Positions 32,785 through 42,230 are shown, counted from the stretch's first letter. The stretch is 49,164 bases of DNA from Mizugakiibacter sediminis (GCF_000953855.2 NZ_DF970222.1:6877-56040), one strand, 5' to 3'. Program-made: numbers and translations. The notes: a model not told the origin generated them from the letters alone.

Positions 32785-34458
32785 TCAGGGCGCGCGATAC
32801 ACCGGCTTGCCGTCGACCCAGGTCGACATCGGTTTCAGGTCGGCGATGGCGCGCGGCGCGAGGGTCATCGGGTCGGCCGGCAGGATCAGGAAGTCGGCGC
32901 GCATGCCGGCTTTCAGCATGCCCACCTCGTGCTCCATGAAGGCGGCGTAGGCGGCGTCGCGGGTGAAGCCGGCCAGGGCCTGCTCGCGGCTCAGGCGCTG
33001 GTCGGGGTACCAGCCGCCGGGCGGATGGCCGGCGAGGTCCTGGCGGGTGATCGCGGCGTACAGGCCGAGCATCGGGTTCGGATATTCCACCGGGAAGTCG
33101 GAGCCGAGCGCGATGTGCACGCCGGCGTGGATGAAGCGCTGCCAGGCGTAGGCGCCGCGGATGCGCTCGGGGCCGAGCCGCGCCTCCACCCACGGCATGT
33201 CGGAAGTGGCGTGGGTGGGCTGCATCGAGGCGATCAGGTGCAGCGCGGCGAAGCGCGGGATGTCGTCCAACGCGACCACCTGCGCGTGCTCGACGCGCCA
33301 GCGGTGGTCGGTGGTGGTCGCATCCTTGCCGAGCACGGCGGCGTAGGTATCGAGCACCAGGCGGTTGCCGCGGTCGCCGATCGCGTGGGTGGCGACCTGC
33401 AAACCGCAGCGGTGCGCGCGGGCGACGATCTCGCGGTAGCGGTCCGGATCGGTGACGAGGATGCCGCGGTTGCCCGGATCGTCGCTGTAGTCGGCCAGCA
33501 GCGCGGCGCCGCGGCTGCCGAGCGCGCCGTCCATGTACAGCTTCAGCGCGCGCATCTGCAGGCGCCCGGACGGATGCGCGTAGGCGCCGTGCTCGCACAG
33601 CCAGGCCAGCGCGGCGTGGTCGCCGTCGGCCATCGTGTACAGGCGCAGCGGCAACTCGCCCTGGTCGGCCATGTCCTGCAGCACGCGCAGGTCGTCGAGG
33701 CTGATGCCGGGATCGTGCACGCCGGTCAGGCCGACCGACACCAGCGTGGCGAACGCCACCTGGTAGGCGTGGCGCTTCTGCGCGGCATCCATCGGCGGGA
33801 TCGCCTTCCCGACCAGTTCGACCGCGCGGTCGACCAGCACGCCGGTGGCCTTGCCGCCGGCGCGCTCGATGCGGCCGCCGTCCGGCTGCCAGTCGCCGTC
33901 CAGCGGTTTCAGCGCGCGCTTCATCGCCACGGAGTTGACCCAGGCGGCGTGGCCGTCGATGCGCTCGAGAAACACCGGGCGGTCGGGAAATGCGGCGTCG
34001 AGGTCGGCCGCGGTGGGGAAATGCTTGTCGGGCCAGCGGTTCTGGTCCCAGCCGCGGCCGATCAGCCACGCGCCCGGCGGCAGCGTCGCCGCGTGCTTCT
34101 CGAGGCGCGCGATCACTTCCTGCTTCGAGTTCGCGCCGACCAGATCGGCCTGCAGCAGCGCCATGCCGAGGCCGAGCGTGTGCCCGTGCGCGTCGATCAG
34201 GCCGGGGATCACGGTGGCGCCGTGCACGTCGATGCGGCGCGCGTCGGGGAAGCGGTCGGCCAGCGCCGGCGCGGTGCCGACGGCGAGGATGCGGCCGGCG
34301 TCGTCCCAGGCCAGCGCGTCGGCCTCCGGTTGGGCCGGATCCATGGTGTGGATGCGCGCGCCCACCAGCAGGGTGGCCGCATGCGCGAGCGATGCCTGCA
34401 GGGCCGCAGCGGCGACGAGCGCGAGCAGGGCGTGACGATACGTGCGGCGCATACACAT
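32785..34458 (-). CDS. Secreted amidohydrolase family 3 protein (YtcJ-like)
   Basis: A 557-residue metal-dependent amidohydrolase with a signal peptide (cleavage near SLAHA). The N-terminal metal-site motif is DAHGH at 89-93 after the typical ATVIPGLID strand. Further family blocks are LYMDGALGSRGAAL, VATHAIGDRGN, the VEHAQ strand and IALGSDFPVE. The substrate cannot be predicted: the family includes N-substituted formamide deformylases and many uncharacterised exoenzymes. The ATG at 34458 is preferred over the ATG two codons downstream because GGGGAG sits at the right distance. It is divergent from the APC permease gene (172 bases), so transport and hydrolysis of a common amide or amino-acid substrate is possible but unproven. 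Confidence 0.9.
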   Translation of the reverse strand: MCMRRTYRHALLALVAAAALQASLAHAATLLVGARIHTMDPAQPEADALAWDDAGRILAVGTAPALADRFPDARRIDVHGATVIPGLIDAHGHTLGLGMALLQADLVGANSKQEVIARLEKHAATLPPGAWLIGRGWDQNRWPDKHFPTAADLDAAFPDRPVFLERIDGHAAWVNSVAMKRALKPLDGDWQPDGGRIERAGGKATGVLVDRAVELVGKAIPPMDAAQKRHAYQVAFATLVSVGLTGVHDPGISLDDLRVLQDMADQGELPLRLYTMADGDHAALAWLCEHGAYAHPSGRLQMRALKLYMDGALGSRGAALLADYSDDPGNRGILVTDPDRYREIVARAHRCGLQVATHAIGDRGNRLVLDTYAAVLGKDATTTDHRWRVEHAQVVALDDIPRFAALHLIASMQPTHATSDMPWVEARLGPERIRGAYAWQRFIHAGVHIALGSDFPVEYPNPMLGLYAAITRQDLAGHPPGGWYPDQRLSREQALAGFTRDAAYAAFMEHEVGMLKAGMRADFLILPADPMTLAPRAIADLKPMSTWVDGKPVYRAP

Positions 34459-34630
34459 GCTCCCCGTGAAAACCCTCCGGTTGTTGCACAATGGCGCAAC
34501 CGCCGCAAGCGCCACTCGTTGATCGGGGTCACCCGAGGGGCATCGGCGGACGGCGTTCCCGAACTTCCGGCCTCGACAGCGCGCGCCGGCCTGGGTCATG
34601 CTCGCGGCTCGCTGCACAGCGGGGACCCCC

Positions 34631-35968
34631 ATGCAGGCACAGGCGGAAGTCGGGCAGGACGTGGGCTACGTGCGCCGCCTCGGCGCGTGGTCGGCCGCGA
34701 TGATGGTGGTCGGCGGCGTGATCGGCGGCGGCATCTTCCTCAATCCGGCGACGATCGCGCAGCGCACCGGCTCCGGCTGGACGCTGCTGGCGGCGTGGGT
34801 CGCCGGCGGCCTGCTGACGCTGGCCGGCGCGCTGTGCTACGCGGAACTGGGCGTGCGCCGGCCGCAGGCGGGCGGCAGCTACGTGTACCTGCGCGAGGCG
34901 TTCGGCTCGCTGGCGGCGTTCCTGTTCGGCTGGACCATGCTGCTGGTCAACTACTCCGGCAGCATCGCCTCGGTGTCGATCATCTTCGGCCGGTACGCCT
35001 GCATCGGCTTCGGCCTGCCGCTGACGTGGGTGAAGCCGCTGGCGGTCGGCGCCATGGTGTTCCTCACCGGCGTCAACTGGTTCGGCATCCGCGCCGGCGC
35101 CTTCACGCAGAACCTGCTGACCGTGCTGAAGCTGCTGGCGGTGGCGGCGCTGGTGGTCACCGGCGTGTTCCTCGCCGGCGGCGACCTGCCCGCCGCGCTC
35201 GGCCCCGACCCGGCGCGCACCGATCTTTCGACATGGGCGTTCGCCGGCGCGCTGCTGCCGGTGCTGTTCACCTACGGCGGCTTCAGCTACGTCAACACCG
35301 TCGCCGGCGAGGTGCGCGATCCGCAGCGCGCCATCCCGCGCGCGCTCGGCCTCGGCATGCTGCTGGTGATGGTCTGCTACGTGCTGGCCAACCTCGCCTA
35401 CCTCGCCGCGCTGGGCCACGACGGCCTGGCGCACAGCGCGGCGCCGGCCGCCGAGGTGATGAGCCGCGTGTTCGGCGACAACGGCGCGCGCGCGATCGCG
35501 CTCGGCATCGCCGTCTCCACCTTCGGCTACTGCAACATCGCCCTGATCGGCAGCGCGCGCGTGCTGCAGGTGATGGGCGAGGACGGGCTGTTCTTCCGCT
35601 TCGCGGCGAAGCTGCATCCGCGCTGGCGCACGCCCAACCTGGCGCTGGCGCTGGTCGCCGCCTGGGCGGTGACGCTGGCGCTGAGCGGCACCTTCGAGCA
35701 GTTGCTGGACTACTCCACCATCGGCGACTGGCTGGGCTACGCCGCGGCGATCGCCACGCTGTTCTGGTACCGGCGCATGCGCGCCGACGAGGCGGCGGCC
35801 TACCGCACGCCGCTGCATCCGCTGCTGCCGCTGGTGTTCGTCGCCACGGTCGCGGCGGTGGTGGCGGTGATGGTGTTCACCACTCCGCGCAACGCCGGCA
35901 TGTGCATGCTGATCATCGGCGCCGGCGTGCCGGTCTATGGGCTGTGGCGGCGGCTGGCGCCGCGGTGA
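34631..35968 (+). CDS. APC-superfamily amino acid permease
   Basis: A 445-residue protein with about 12 membrane helices. Helix 1 has the broken-helix glycine motif of APC transporters (MMVVGGVIGGGIFLNPATIA), and AELGVRRPQAGGSYVYLREA follows helix 2, a hallmark of amino-acid/polyamine permeases. YGGFSYVNTVAGEVRDPQR matches the helix-6 substrate region. Substrate is unknown; LAT- or serine/threonine-type exchangers look similar. The ATG at 34631 has GGGG upstream. It is divergent from the secreted amidohydrolase, whose products it might import (inference). Confidence 0.9.
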   Translation: MQAQAEVGQDVGYVRRLGAWSAAMMVVGGVIGGGIFLNPATIAQRTGSGWTLLAAWVAGGLLTLAGALCYAELGVRRPQAGGSYVYLREAFGSLAAFLFGWTMLLVNYSGSIASVSIIFGRYACIGFGLPLTWVKPLAVGAMVFLTGVNWFGIRAGAFTQNLLTVLKLLAVAALVVTGVFLAGGDLPAALGPDPARTDLSTWAFAGALLPVLFTYGGFSYVNTVAGEVRDPQRAIPRALGLGMLLVMVCYVLANLAYLAALGHDGLAHSAAPAAEVMSRVFGDNGARAIALGIAVSTFGYCNIALIGSARVLQVMGEDGLFFRFAAKLHPRWRTPNLALALVAAWAVTLALSGTFEQLLDYSTIGDWLGYAAAIATLFWYRRMRADEAAAYRTPLHPLLPLVFVATVAAVVAVMVFTTPRNAGMCMLIIGAGVPVYGLWRRLAPR

Positions 35969-36100
35969 GCGCGTCACGTTCCACGCACGGCACGGCGGCC
36001 CACCCGATCTTGTCTCCCTCTCCGCGCCGGGGATAAGGGAAAGGGGAAGCGGCGTCGCTGCGACGTGACGTCGTGGCGACGTGACATGCGGAGCGCGCAG

Positions 36101-36131
36101 GGCGGATCCGCGGCGCAGCCGCATATCCGCC
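36101..36131. terminator. Imperfect inverted repeat between the permease and iorA-like genes
   Basis: GGCGGAT-CC-GCGGC, loop GCA, GCCGC-AT-ATCCGCC: 12 paired bases with one 2x2 mismatch. The sequence just before it also holds CGACGTGAC twice (36061-36069 and 36077-36085). A terminator or small intergenic repeat is possible. The rest of 35969-36195 holds no gene. Confidence 0.35.
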
Positions 36132-36195
36132 TGCGCTCCGGCGTTCCCGCCCCGCGCCCACGGTGCGACAATCAGGCGGTCCGCCGGAGACCGCC

Positions 36196-36729
36196 ATGCA
36201 ACAGCAGCCCCTGCAAGCACCGCCGCCGCCCAGCGAGATCAAGCCGGAGCCCAAGCGCGAAGGCATCGACGTCGTCGTCAACGGCGAACGCTTCCGTCAC
36301 TACGGCGATCCGGCGATGCCGCTCTTGTGGTTCCTGCGCGACGTGCTGCGCCTGACCGGCACCAAGTACGGCTGCGGCATCGGCGCCTGCGGCGCCTGCA
36401 CCGTGCTGGTCGACGGCCAGGCGATGCGCGCCTGCGTCACGCCGGTGACCGCGGTCAAGGACCGCCGCATCACCACCGTCGAAGGCCTCGCCGACGCGCA
36501 GGGCAACCTGCACGCGCTGCAGCAGGCGTGGATCGACGAGGACGTCGCGCAGTGCGGCTACTGCCAGGCCGGCCAGCTGATGGCCGCGGCGGACCTGCTG
36601 AAGCGCAAGCCGGAGCCCACCGACGAGGACATCGACGGCATCACCAACCTGTGCCGCTGCGGCACCTACCCGCGCATCCGCGCCGCGATCAAGCGCGCCG
36701 CAACCGCGATGAAGGAGCGCAAGGCATGA
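36196..36729 (+). CDS. [2Fe-2S] subunit of a xanthine-dehydrogenase-family oxidoreductase (IorA-like)
   Basis: A 177-residue small subunit with two iron-sulfur clusters. The plant-ferredoxin-type ligands are C60, C65, C68 (CGIGACGAC) and C80. The second cluster has C120, C123 (CGYC), C153 and C155 (CRC). In molybdenum hydroxylases this chain passes electrons from the molybdenum cofactor to an acceptor. The N-terminus has a Pro/Gln-rich tail of about 30 residues and no signal peptide, so it probably hitch-hikes through the Tat pathway with its partner. GGAG precedes the ATG. It overlaps the large-subunit gene by 4 bases (ATGA). There is no FAD subunit, as in isoquinoline 1-oxidoreductase. Confidence 0.92.
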   Translation: MQQQPLQAPPPPSEIKPEPKREGIDVVVNGERFRHYGDPAMPLLWFLRDVLRLTGTKYGCGIGACGACTVLVDGQAMRACVTPVTAVKDRRITTVEGLADAQGNLHALQQAWIDEDVAQCGYCQAGQLMAAADLLKRKPEPTDEDIDGITNLCRCGTYPRIRAAIKRAATAMKERKA

Positions 36730-38975
36730 GCGCCACGCTGCGGCTCTCGCGCCGCCGCTTCCTGCAGGTGCTGGCCGGCGCCGCCGGCGCGCTGGTGGTC
36801 GGCGTGCGCTTCGCCGAGGCGCAGGACACCGGCACGCCGGTCGAACTGCTCGGCGACGTCTACAGCCAGATCGGCCCGTTCGTGCGCATCGAGCCGGACG
36901 GCCGCGTGATCATCGGCGCGCGCACGCCGGACATGGGCCAGGGCACGCGCACCGCGCTGCCGCGCATCATCGCCGAGGAGCTCGACGCCGACTGGGCGCA
37001 GGTCACCGTGCTCGGTCTGCCGCTGGGCGTCGAGGACGACGGCGGCAAGCCGCGCTTCATCTACGGCGACCAGTCCGCCGGCGGCAGCACCAGCGTGCCG
37101 CAGGCGTGGCAGGACCTGCGCCAGGCCGGCGCCGCCGCGCGCTGGCTGTTGGTGCAGGCGGCGGCGCGGCGCTGGAACGTGCCGGCCGAGCGGCTGCGCA
37201 CCGAGGCGGGCGCGGTGATCGCGCCCGACGGCCGCCGTGCCGGCTACGGCGACCTGGCCGCGGACGCCGCGCGCATCGACCTGCCGAAGCAGCCGCTGCC
37301 GCTGAAGAACCCGGCGCAGTACCGCCTGGTCGGCAAGCCGGCGGGCAACGTCGACGCGCACGGCATCGTCACCGGCACGCTGCAGTTCGCCATCGATCAC
37401 GGTTTCGCCGAGGCGTTGGTCGCGGTGATCGCGCGCTGCCCCTACCTCGACGGCAGCCTCGCCGAGGTCGACGACAGCGAGGCGCTGAAGGTGCCGGGCG
37501 TGGTCAAGGTGCTGCCGCTGCCCGGCCCCGACCCCGCGCTGCCGATCGGCGAGCAGCCGCTGGCGCCCGGCGTCGCCGTGCTGGCCGAGGACACCTGGGC
37601 GGCGCTGCAGGGACGCGATCGCCTGAAACTGGCGTGGAAGCCGGGCAAGTGGGCGGACGAGAGCACCGCCGCGCTGGAACGCCAGGCGCTGGACAAGCTG
37701 GCCGGCGCGCCGACCATGCGCGCGCGCGACGACGGCGACTTCGACAAGTTCTTCAAGCTCGGCCGCAAGCTGCAGGCCGACTACTACGTGCCCTACGCCG
37801 CGCACGCGACGATGGAGCCGATGAACTGCCTGGCGCGCGTCGAGGAGGACCGCGCCGTCGTGGTCGCGCCGACGCAGACGCCGGACCGCGCCTTCGAGGT
37901 GGTGCGCCGCATCACCGGCCTGTCGCCGGCGCAGATCGACATCCGCTTCCCGCGCATCGGCGGCGGCTTCGGCCGCCGGCTCGAGGACGACTACGTCGCC
38001 GAGGCGGTGCTGCTGGCGAAGAGCGTCGGCAAGCCGGTCAAGGTGATGTGGACGCGCGAGGACGACATGACCCACGACGTCTACCGTCCGTGCGGCGTGC
38101 ACCGCATGAGCGCGGCCACCGACCGCCGCCGCCGCATCATCGCCTGGCGCCACCAGCTCGCCAGCGCCTCCAAGCGCAACGGCGCCGGCGGCGCGGACCA
38201 GCAGTGGAAGTCGGAGATCCATCCCGACGACCTGCCCGCCGGCCTGGTCGCCAACCTGCGCTACGACTGGTACGCGCTCGATTCCGGCGTCAAGCGCGGC
38301 AACTGGCGCGCGCCGGCGCACGTCTCCAACGCCTTCGCCGTGCAGAGCTTCATCGACGAGATCGCGGCGGCGCTGAAGGTCGACCCGTTGAAGTTCCGCC
38401 TCGACCTGCTCGGCGCGCCGCGCCGGTTGCCCTATCGCAGCCACGGCGGACCGGTGCTGGACACCGGCCGCCTCGCCAACGTGCTGAAGCTGGCCGCCGA
38501 GCGCATCGGCTGGGGCCAGCGCCGCACCAACGGCCACGGCCTCGGCATCGCCTGCCACTTCACCTTCGGCGGCTACGCCGCGCACGCCTTCGAGGTGTCG
38601 GTCGAGGGCGAGCGGCTGCTGATCCACCGCGCGGTGTGCGCGGTCGACGTCGGCCGCGCGATCAACCCGCTCGGCGTCGAGGCGCAGATGATGGGCGGCA
38701 CCATCGACGGCCTGTCCACCGCGCTCAACCTGGCGATCACGGTCAAGGACGGCCAGGTGCAGCAGAAGAACTTCCCCGACTACCCGCTGGCGCGCATGGC
38801 GGCGATGCCGCGCGCGGTCGAGGTGCAGATCGTCGAGTCCGACGCCGACCCCGCGGGCGCCGGCGAGATCGGCATTCCCTCGGTGGCGCCGGCGCTGGCC
38901 AACGCGGTGTACGCGGCGACCACGGTGCGCGTGCGCCGGCTGCCGCTGCTGCCGGAATTGCTGCGCCTACTTTGA
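36726..38975 (+). CDS. Molybdopterin-binding subunit of a xanthine-dehydrogenase-family oxidoreductase (IorB-like)
   Basis: A 749-residue protein with a Tat signal ([20 protein letters not shown]), so the mature enzyme acts in the periplasm. The cofactor-binding blocks include [12 protein letters not shown], the GGGFGRR loop after IRFPRI, RGNWRAP, and a C-terminal stretch ending [20 protein letters not shown] that contains the catalytic glutamate (GEIG). This matches the isoquinoline 1-oxidoreductase/aldehyde dehydrogenase type of large subunit. The true substrate is unknown. It is translationally coupled to the iron-sulfur subunit. No molybdenum-cofactor maturation (XdhC/MocA) gene is next to it. 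Its last 9 bases overlap the 3' end of the opposite-strand proline-rich protein gene. Confidence 0.92.
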   Translation: MSATLRLSRRRFLQVLAGAAGALVVGVRFAEAQDTGTPVELLGDVYSQIGPFVRIEPDGRVIIGARTPDMGQGTRTALPRIIAEELDADWAQVTVLGLPLGVEDDGGKPRFIYGDQSAGGSTSVPQAWQDLRQAGAAARWLLVQAAARRWNVPAERLRTEAGAVIAPDGRRAGYGDLAADAARIDLPKQPLPLKNPAQYRLVGKPAGNVDAHGIVTGTLQFAIDHGFAEALVAVIARCPYLDGSLAEVDDSEALKVPGVVKVLPLPGPDPALPIGEQPLAPGVAVLAEDTWAALQGRDRLKLAWKPGKWADESTAALERQALDKLAGAPTMRARDDGDFDKFFKLGRKLQADYYVPYAAHATMEPMNCLARVEEDRAVVVAPTQTPDRAFEVVRRITGLSPAQIDIRFPRIGGGFGRRLEDDYVAEAVLLAKSVGKPVKVMWTREDDMTHDVYRPCGVHRMSAATDRRRRIIAWRHQLASASKRNGAGGADQQWKSEIHPDDLPAGLVANLRYDWYALDSGVKRGNWRAPAHVSNAFAVQSFIDEIAAALKVDPLKFRLDLLGAPRRLPYRSHGGPVLDTGRLANVLKLAAERIGWGQRRTNGHGLGIACHFTFGGYAAHAFEVSVEGERLLIHRAVCAVDVGRAINPLGVEAQMMGGTIDGLSTALNLAITVKDGQVQQKNFPDYPLARMAAMPRAVEVQIVESDADPAGAGEIGIPSVAPALANAVYAATTVRVRRLPLLPELLRLL

Positions 38976-39899
38976 ATCGTCCGCCGATGGCGCGGCGCTG
39001 GCCGCGGACGCCGGCGCCTCGGTCGGACAGCCCGCCAGCGGCCTGCCGGCGGCGCGGGCTTCCGCGCAGGCCCTGGCGTCCGGCTTCGGGTCGGGTCCGG
39101 CGAGCCGATGTGCCGGCGCGAGGTTCTGCCGGTCGTCCTCGGGCCGCTTGAACGACGACAACTGCTCCGGCCCGGCGATGCCGCAGCCGCCGGCCAGCGC
39201 CAGCGGCACCAACGCGCACTTCACCGCGTAGCCGCCGGGCAGCTTGATCAGCCGCTTCTCCAGCGTCGACTTGCGTACCGCTTCGCCGAGCAGGCTCTCG
39301 TCGCGCGGCGCCCAGTCCTGCTCGAAGCGCGTCGGCGCGTACTTCACCGGCGAGTCGTGCTGCATCAGCCTGGGCGCCTCGAAGCTGCGCGCCTGGAATT
39401 GCGGCGCGGGCGCGGCGGCCGGCTGCTGCGGCACCAGCGGCTGGCCCTGCGCGTCGAACAGCCTGGGCGGCGGCGTCGCGCTGAGCGTGTTGGGCGCTTG
39501 CGGCGGCGGCTTGGGCGTGGTGGCACGCGGCGGCCGCTGCGGGATGCGCGGCGCCGGCGGCACCTCGATCGGCGGCACTTCGGCCGGCGGCGCCGGCGGC
39601 AGCGGTTCGATCAGGCGCACGTCGATCACGTCCGCCGGCGGCCGCTCCGGCACCGGCGGCAGCGGATGCGGGCGCATGCCGACGCGCAGCCCGATCAGCG
39701 CCGCGATGTGCAGCAGCAGCGCCAGCAGCAGCGCGAACAAGAACCGGAAACGCTCGCGCGGCGGCTGCCGCCAGCCCATCTCGCGCAGCATGGCGTGGCC
39801 GAGCCGGTCGAAGACGACGACCTCGGCGTGCGCATGTGGCAGCGGGGATTGCCAGCGATGGTGTTCGGTCGCGGGAGTGCGGGCGGTGTTCGCGTGCAT
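38967..39899 (-). CDS. Proline-rich single-pass membrane protein, TonB-like N-terminus
   Basis: A 310-residue protein. A cytoplasmic tail of about 75 residues precedes one membrane segment ([20 protein letters not shown]). A long Pro-rich stretch follows ([19 protein letters not shown]), then a conserved-looking C-terminal region with cysteines ([15 protein letters not shown]). The membrane helix followed by a periplasm-spanning Pro-rich arm, with the phrase VIDVRLIEP, resembles TonB-like energy transducers. I see no C-terminal TonB domain, so I call it only TonB-like. The start at 39899 ([12 protein letters not shown]) is preferred; a start at 39965 is possible. The ribosome binding site is weak. 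The gene converges on, and overlaps by 9 bases, the IorB-like gene. Confidence 0.7.
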   Translation of the reverse strand: MHANTARTPATEHHRWQSPLPHAHAEVVVFDRLGHAMLREMGWRQPPRERFRFLFALLLALLLHIAALIGLRVGMRPHPLPPVPERPPADVIDVRLIEPLPPAPPAEVPPIEVPPAPRIPQRPPRATTPKPPPQAPNTLSATPPPRLFDAQGQPLVPQQPAAAPAPQFQARSFEAPRLMQHDSPVKYAPTRFEQDWAPRDESLLGEAVRKSTLEKRLIKLPGGYAVKCALVPLALAGGCGIAGPEQLSSFKRPEDDRQNLAPAHRLAGPDPKPDARACAEARAAGRPLAGCPTEAPASAASAAPSADDSK

Positions 39900-39988
39900 G
39901 CGAGGACGGTGCGCGCGCCCGCAGCGGCGCGCCGCGGGCAAGCTTACGCCCGCGGCGCTAAACAAACATTAATGCCGACAAGGACGTA

Positions 39989-40453
39989 TCAGCGCCACTC
40001 GCAGCGGCGCACCACTTCCGGCTCGTAGGCATAGGCGGTATGGCGGCGGTCGACGTCGTTGCCGATCGCCCCGCCGACCACCGCGCCGGCGATCGTCGCC
40101 GCGGTGCGGCCGTCGCCCTTGCCGACGGTGTTGCCGAGGGCGCCGCCGATCAGCGCGCCGAGCAGGGTGCCGTCGGCGTTGGAGTCGCGATAGGCCACCG
40201 TGCGACCGCCGACCTGCTCGTCCCAGCAGACGCGGCGCGGCGGCGGCGGCTCGTCATAGACCACGACCTCGCGGCGCACCACCACCGGCGGCGGAGGCGG
40301 CGGCGCGTACACGTAGACATCGCGCCGATAGACCGGCGCCGCCTCGACCACGTAGTAGCGGTCGTGCCGGTGGTGGTGATGGTCGTGGGCGAACGCGGGC
40401 GCCGCCAGGGTCATGGCGGCGGCGACGGCGAACGGAATCGCGATCCGGGTCAT
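39989..40453 (-). CDS. Glycine-zipper 2TM surface protein, paralogue 1
   Basis: A 154-residue exported protein with a signal peptide (cleavage near PAFA). A His/Tyr/Pro-rich segment follows (HDHHHHRHDRYYVV, then PPPPPPVVVRR). A glycine-zipper 2TM domain of the 17-kDa-antigen kind ends the protein (GALIGGALGNTVGKGDGRTA, then AGAVVGGAIGN). Such domains insert as a helical hairpin in the envelope. The histidine-rich stretch could bind metal (inference). The next upstream gene encodes a close relative, so the pair arose by duplication. Its promoter region (40454-40570) contains a GCCGGCC...GGCCGGC inverted repeat. Confidence 0.85.
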   Translation of the reverse strand: MTRIAIPFAVAAAMTLAAPAFAHDHHHHRHDRYYVVEAAPVYRRDVYVYAPPPPPPVVVRREVVVYDEPPPPRRVCWDEQVGGRTVAYRDSNADGTLLGALIGGALGNTVGKGDGRTAATIAGAVVGGAIGNDVDRRHTAYAYEPEVVRRCEWR

Positions 40454-40531
40454 GATCCACCTCGAAGCGGGCCGCGTGGCGCGATTGCCACGGCCGCGAC
40501 GCTAGGCAGCGGCGGCTGAATTCGCGCTTAA

Positions 40532-40554
40532 GCCGGCCGCAAGGTTCGGCCGGC
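40532..40554. repeat. Inverted repeat upstream of glycine-zipper paralogue 1
   Basis: GCCGGCC, 9-base loop, GGCCGGC (40532-40538 / 40548-40554). It sits in the promoter region of the gene starting at 40453. Operator or leader hairpin; I cannot tell which. Confidence 0.3.
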
Positions 40555-40566
40555 GTGTTCAGCTTG

Positions 40567-40597
40567 CGGAAGCCGTCACGCAGGAGCGCGGCTTCCG
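40567..40597 (-). terminator. Hairpin after glycine-zipper paralogue 2
   Basis: CGGAAGCCG (40567-40575) pairs perfectly with CGGCTTCCG (40589-40597) across a 13-base loop. It lies about 105 bases past the stop of the gene ending at 40703. There is no clear T-run. The rest of 40454-40702 holds no gene I can support. Confidence 0.35.
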
Positions 40598-40702
40598 GCC
40601 TCCGGCGACGCCCGGCCATGCGGCGAAAACCCTCTCGCGGCGCGGATCGCCACCGCGCTTCGTCTTCCCGCGGAACGGCGCTTGCCGCGATGCGCGGCTC
40701 GC

Positions 40703-41239
40703 TCAGTCGTCGTCGTCGCGCCCGGCCGGCACCACGTCGTCGCCGACGCGCACGCGCACGCGCGTGCCCGGATCGTAGTCGAGCCGGCGGCGGAAACGCG
40801 CGCCTTCGTATTCGTAGGTGACCTCGTAACCGGCGGGCGCCCCGGCGACCTCGCGGCACTCGCGCCGGTAGCCCTCGCGCGGCGCCTGGTTGGCGGCGAT
40901 CTCGTGGCCGACCACGCCGCCGACCACCGCGCCGGCCACGGTGGCCGCCTTGCGGCCGTCGCCCTTGCCGACGGTATTGCCGAGCGCGCCGCCGATCACC
41001 GCGCCGAGCACCGTGCCGGCGGTGGTGTTCGGTCGCTCCTGCACCGGCACCTCGTAGCACTGCTGGCGGGGCGCGGCGCGCACCGGCACCACTTCGACCA
41101 CGCGCGCGTAGTCGTAATAGACCTCGTGTTCGGCGTGCTTGGCGCGGCGGCCGTGCGCCGGCGCCCACGGCGGCGGATCGGCGAGCGCGGGAGCGGCAAC
41201 GCACGCGGCCACGGCCAGCGAAATGGCGCAACGTTTCAT
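40703..41239 (-). CDS. Glycine-zipper 2TM surface protein, paralogue 2
   Basis: A 178-residue exported protein with a signal peptide (cleavage near PALA). After a polar segment comes the glycine-zipper hairpin GAVIGGALGNTVGKGDGRKA and AGAVVGGVVGHEIAANQ, nearly identical in its core to paralogue 1. The C-terminus adds a beta-rich tail (YEVTYEYEGARFRRRLDYDP) and ends in an acidic DDDD. AGGGGAA lies just before the ATG at 41239. A 17-kDa antigen/SlyB-like envelope role is probable. The two paralogues share orientation but have 249 bases between them, so separate promoters are likely. Confidence 0.85.
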   Translation of the reverse strand: MKRCAISLAVAACVAAPALADPPPWAPAHGRRAKHAEHEVYYDYARVVEVVPVRAAPRQQCYEVPVQERPNTTAGTVLGAVIGGALGNTVGKGDGRKAATVAGAVVGGVVGHEIAANQAPREGYRRECREVAGAPAGYEVTYEYEGARFRRRLDYDPGTRVRVRVGDDVVPAGRDDDD

Positions 41240-41333
41240 GGGGTTCCCCTGGTGTGCGAGTCGGCGCGGCAACGGCGCCGCGCATCGGGCGCCAAAGGTG
41301 CCACGCGCGCGCGCCGCGCGCATGAGGCGCGGA

Positions 41334-42083
41334 TCACGGATCGTGCGCGTGCAGCATCCAGTCCAGCGCGTCCGCGGCCACGGCGGCGGCGCCCCGCCCG
41401 AGCAGCGGGCCGAGGTGTCCCGCGCCTTCGAGCAGGCGGACGCTGCCGCCGTAACGCTCGCCGATCGCGGACGCCACCGCCGGCGGCACGTCCGCGTCGG
41501 CGCCGCCGGCCAGCACCCGCAGCGGACAGGCCGGCGCTTCCACGGCGACGCCGGCGGCGGCCTCGTCCAGCACGCGGCCGGATTCGTCGCGCCAGCGGCG
41601 GAACGCGTACAGGCAGGCGGCCGCGTCGGCCTCGGGCATCGCGCGCCGCGTGCCGTCGATGGAGCGCCGCCGCCCCCACGGCACCAGCGGCGGCCGCGGC
41701 GCCTGCGGCGGCATGCCGGCGATGCCGGCGGGCGGCAGCGGATTGACCAGCAGCAGCGCGGCGGGCTTCGCCGCGGCGGCCACCGCCAGCGCCAGCAGCC
41801 CGCCCAGGCTGGCGCCGGCCAGCGCGAACGGTCCGCGCGACGCCGCCTGCGCGCACCAGTCCTGCACCTGCGCGCGGTAGTCGGCGAAGCGCGTCGCCGC
41901 GAGGCCTGCGTCCGCCGGCCGCAGGTCGGGCGCGAACACCTCCAGCCCGCGCGCCGCCGCCACACGCTGCCAGATGCGCCACTCCCAGCCGCCGCCGCCG
42001 GCGCCGTGCACGCATACCAGCGCGCGCGGCGGCGGGCGAGGCGCATCGGCGGGCGTGCCCTTGGCTTGACCGCGGGGCGTCAT
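41334..42083 (-). CDS. Alpha/beta hydrolase
   Basis: A 249-residue soluble hydrolase. The oxyanion-hole turn is VHGAGGGGWEW, the nucleophile elbow GASLGG holds the serine, an aspartate sits in GGADADVP and the final histidine in EGAGHLG, giving a full Ser-Asp-His set. No signal peptide is seen. The substrate is unknown; esterase or lipase-like activity is the usual family guess. The gene is divergent from the EF-G paralogue. Its candidate -10 TACAAT lies within a perfect inverted repeat, so a dedicated regulator may control it. Confidence 0.87.
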   Translation of the reverse strand: MTPRGQAKGTPADAPRPPPRALVCVHGAGGGGWEWRIWQRVAAARGLEVFAPDLRPADAGLAATRFADYRAQVQDWCAQAASRGPFALAGASLGGLLALAVAAAAKPAALLLVNPLPPAGIAGMPPQAPRPPLVPWGRRRSIDGTRRAMPEADAAACLYAFRRWRDESGRVLDEAAAGVAVEAPACPLRVLAGGADADVPPAVASAIGERYGGSVRLLEGAGHLGPLLGRGAAAVAADALDWMLHAHDP

Positions 42084-42101
42084 GGGGCAAGGCTATGGGG
42101 C

Positions 42102-42128
42102 GACGGCGCCATTGTAGCCGGCGCCGTC
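42102..42128 (-). promoter_or_regulatory. Perfect inverted repeat framing a -10 box
   Basis: GACGGCGCC (42102-42110) and GGCGCCGTC (42120-42128) flank TACAAT (minus strand, 42116-42111). The -10 is about 28 bases upstream of the hydrolase ATG. An operator where a dimeric repressor blocks RNA polymerase is inferred. Confidence 0.45.
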
Positions 42129-42230
42129 TTCCGCCATGACCGCCCGCCCGAACGCAGCGCGCGAGGGGTCTGCGCTATCCGCGCGGACGTGCATGACGAC
42201 CTCTTCGCATCCGTCGAAAGGAGGCAGGTC

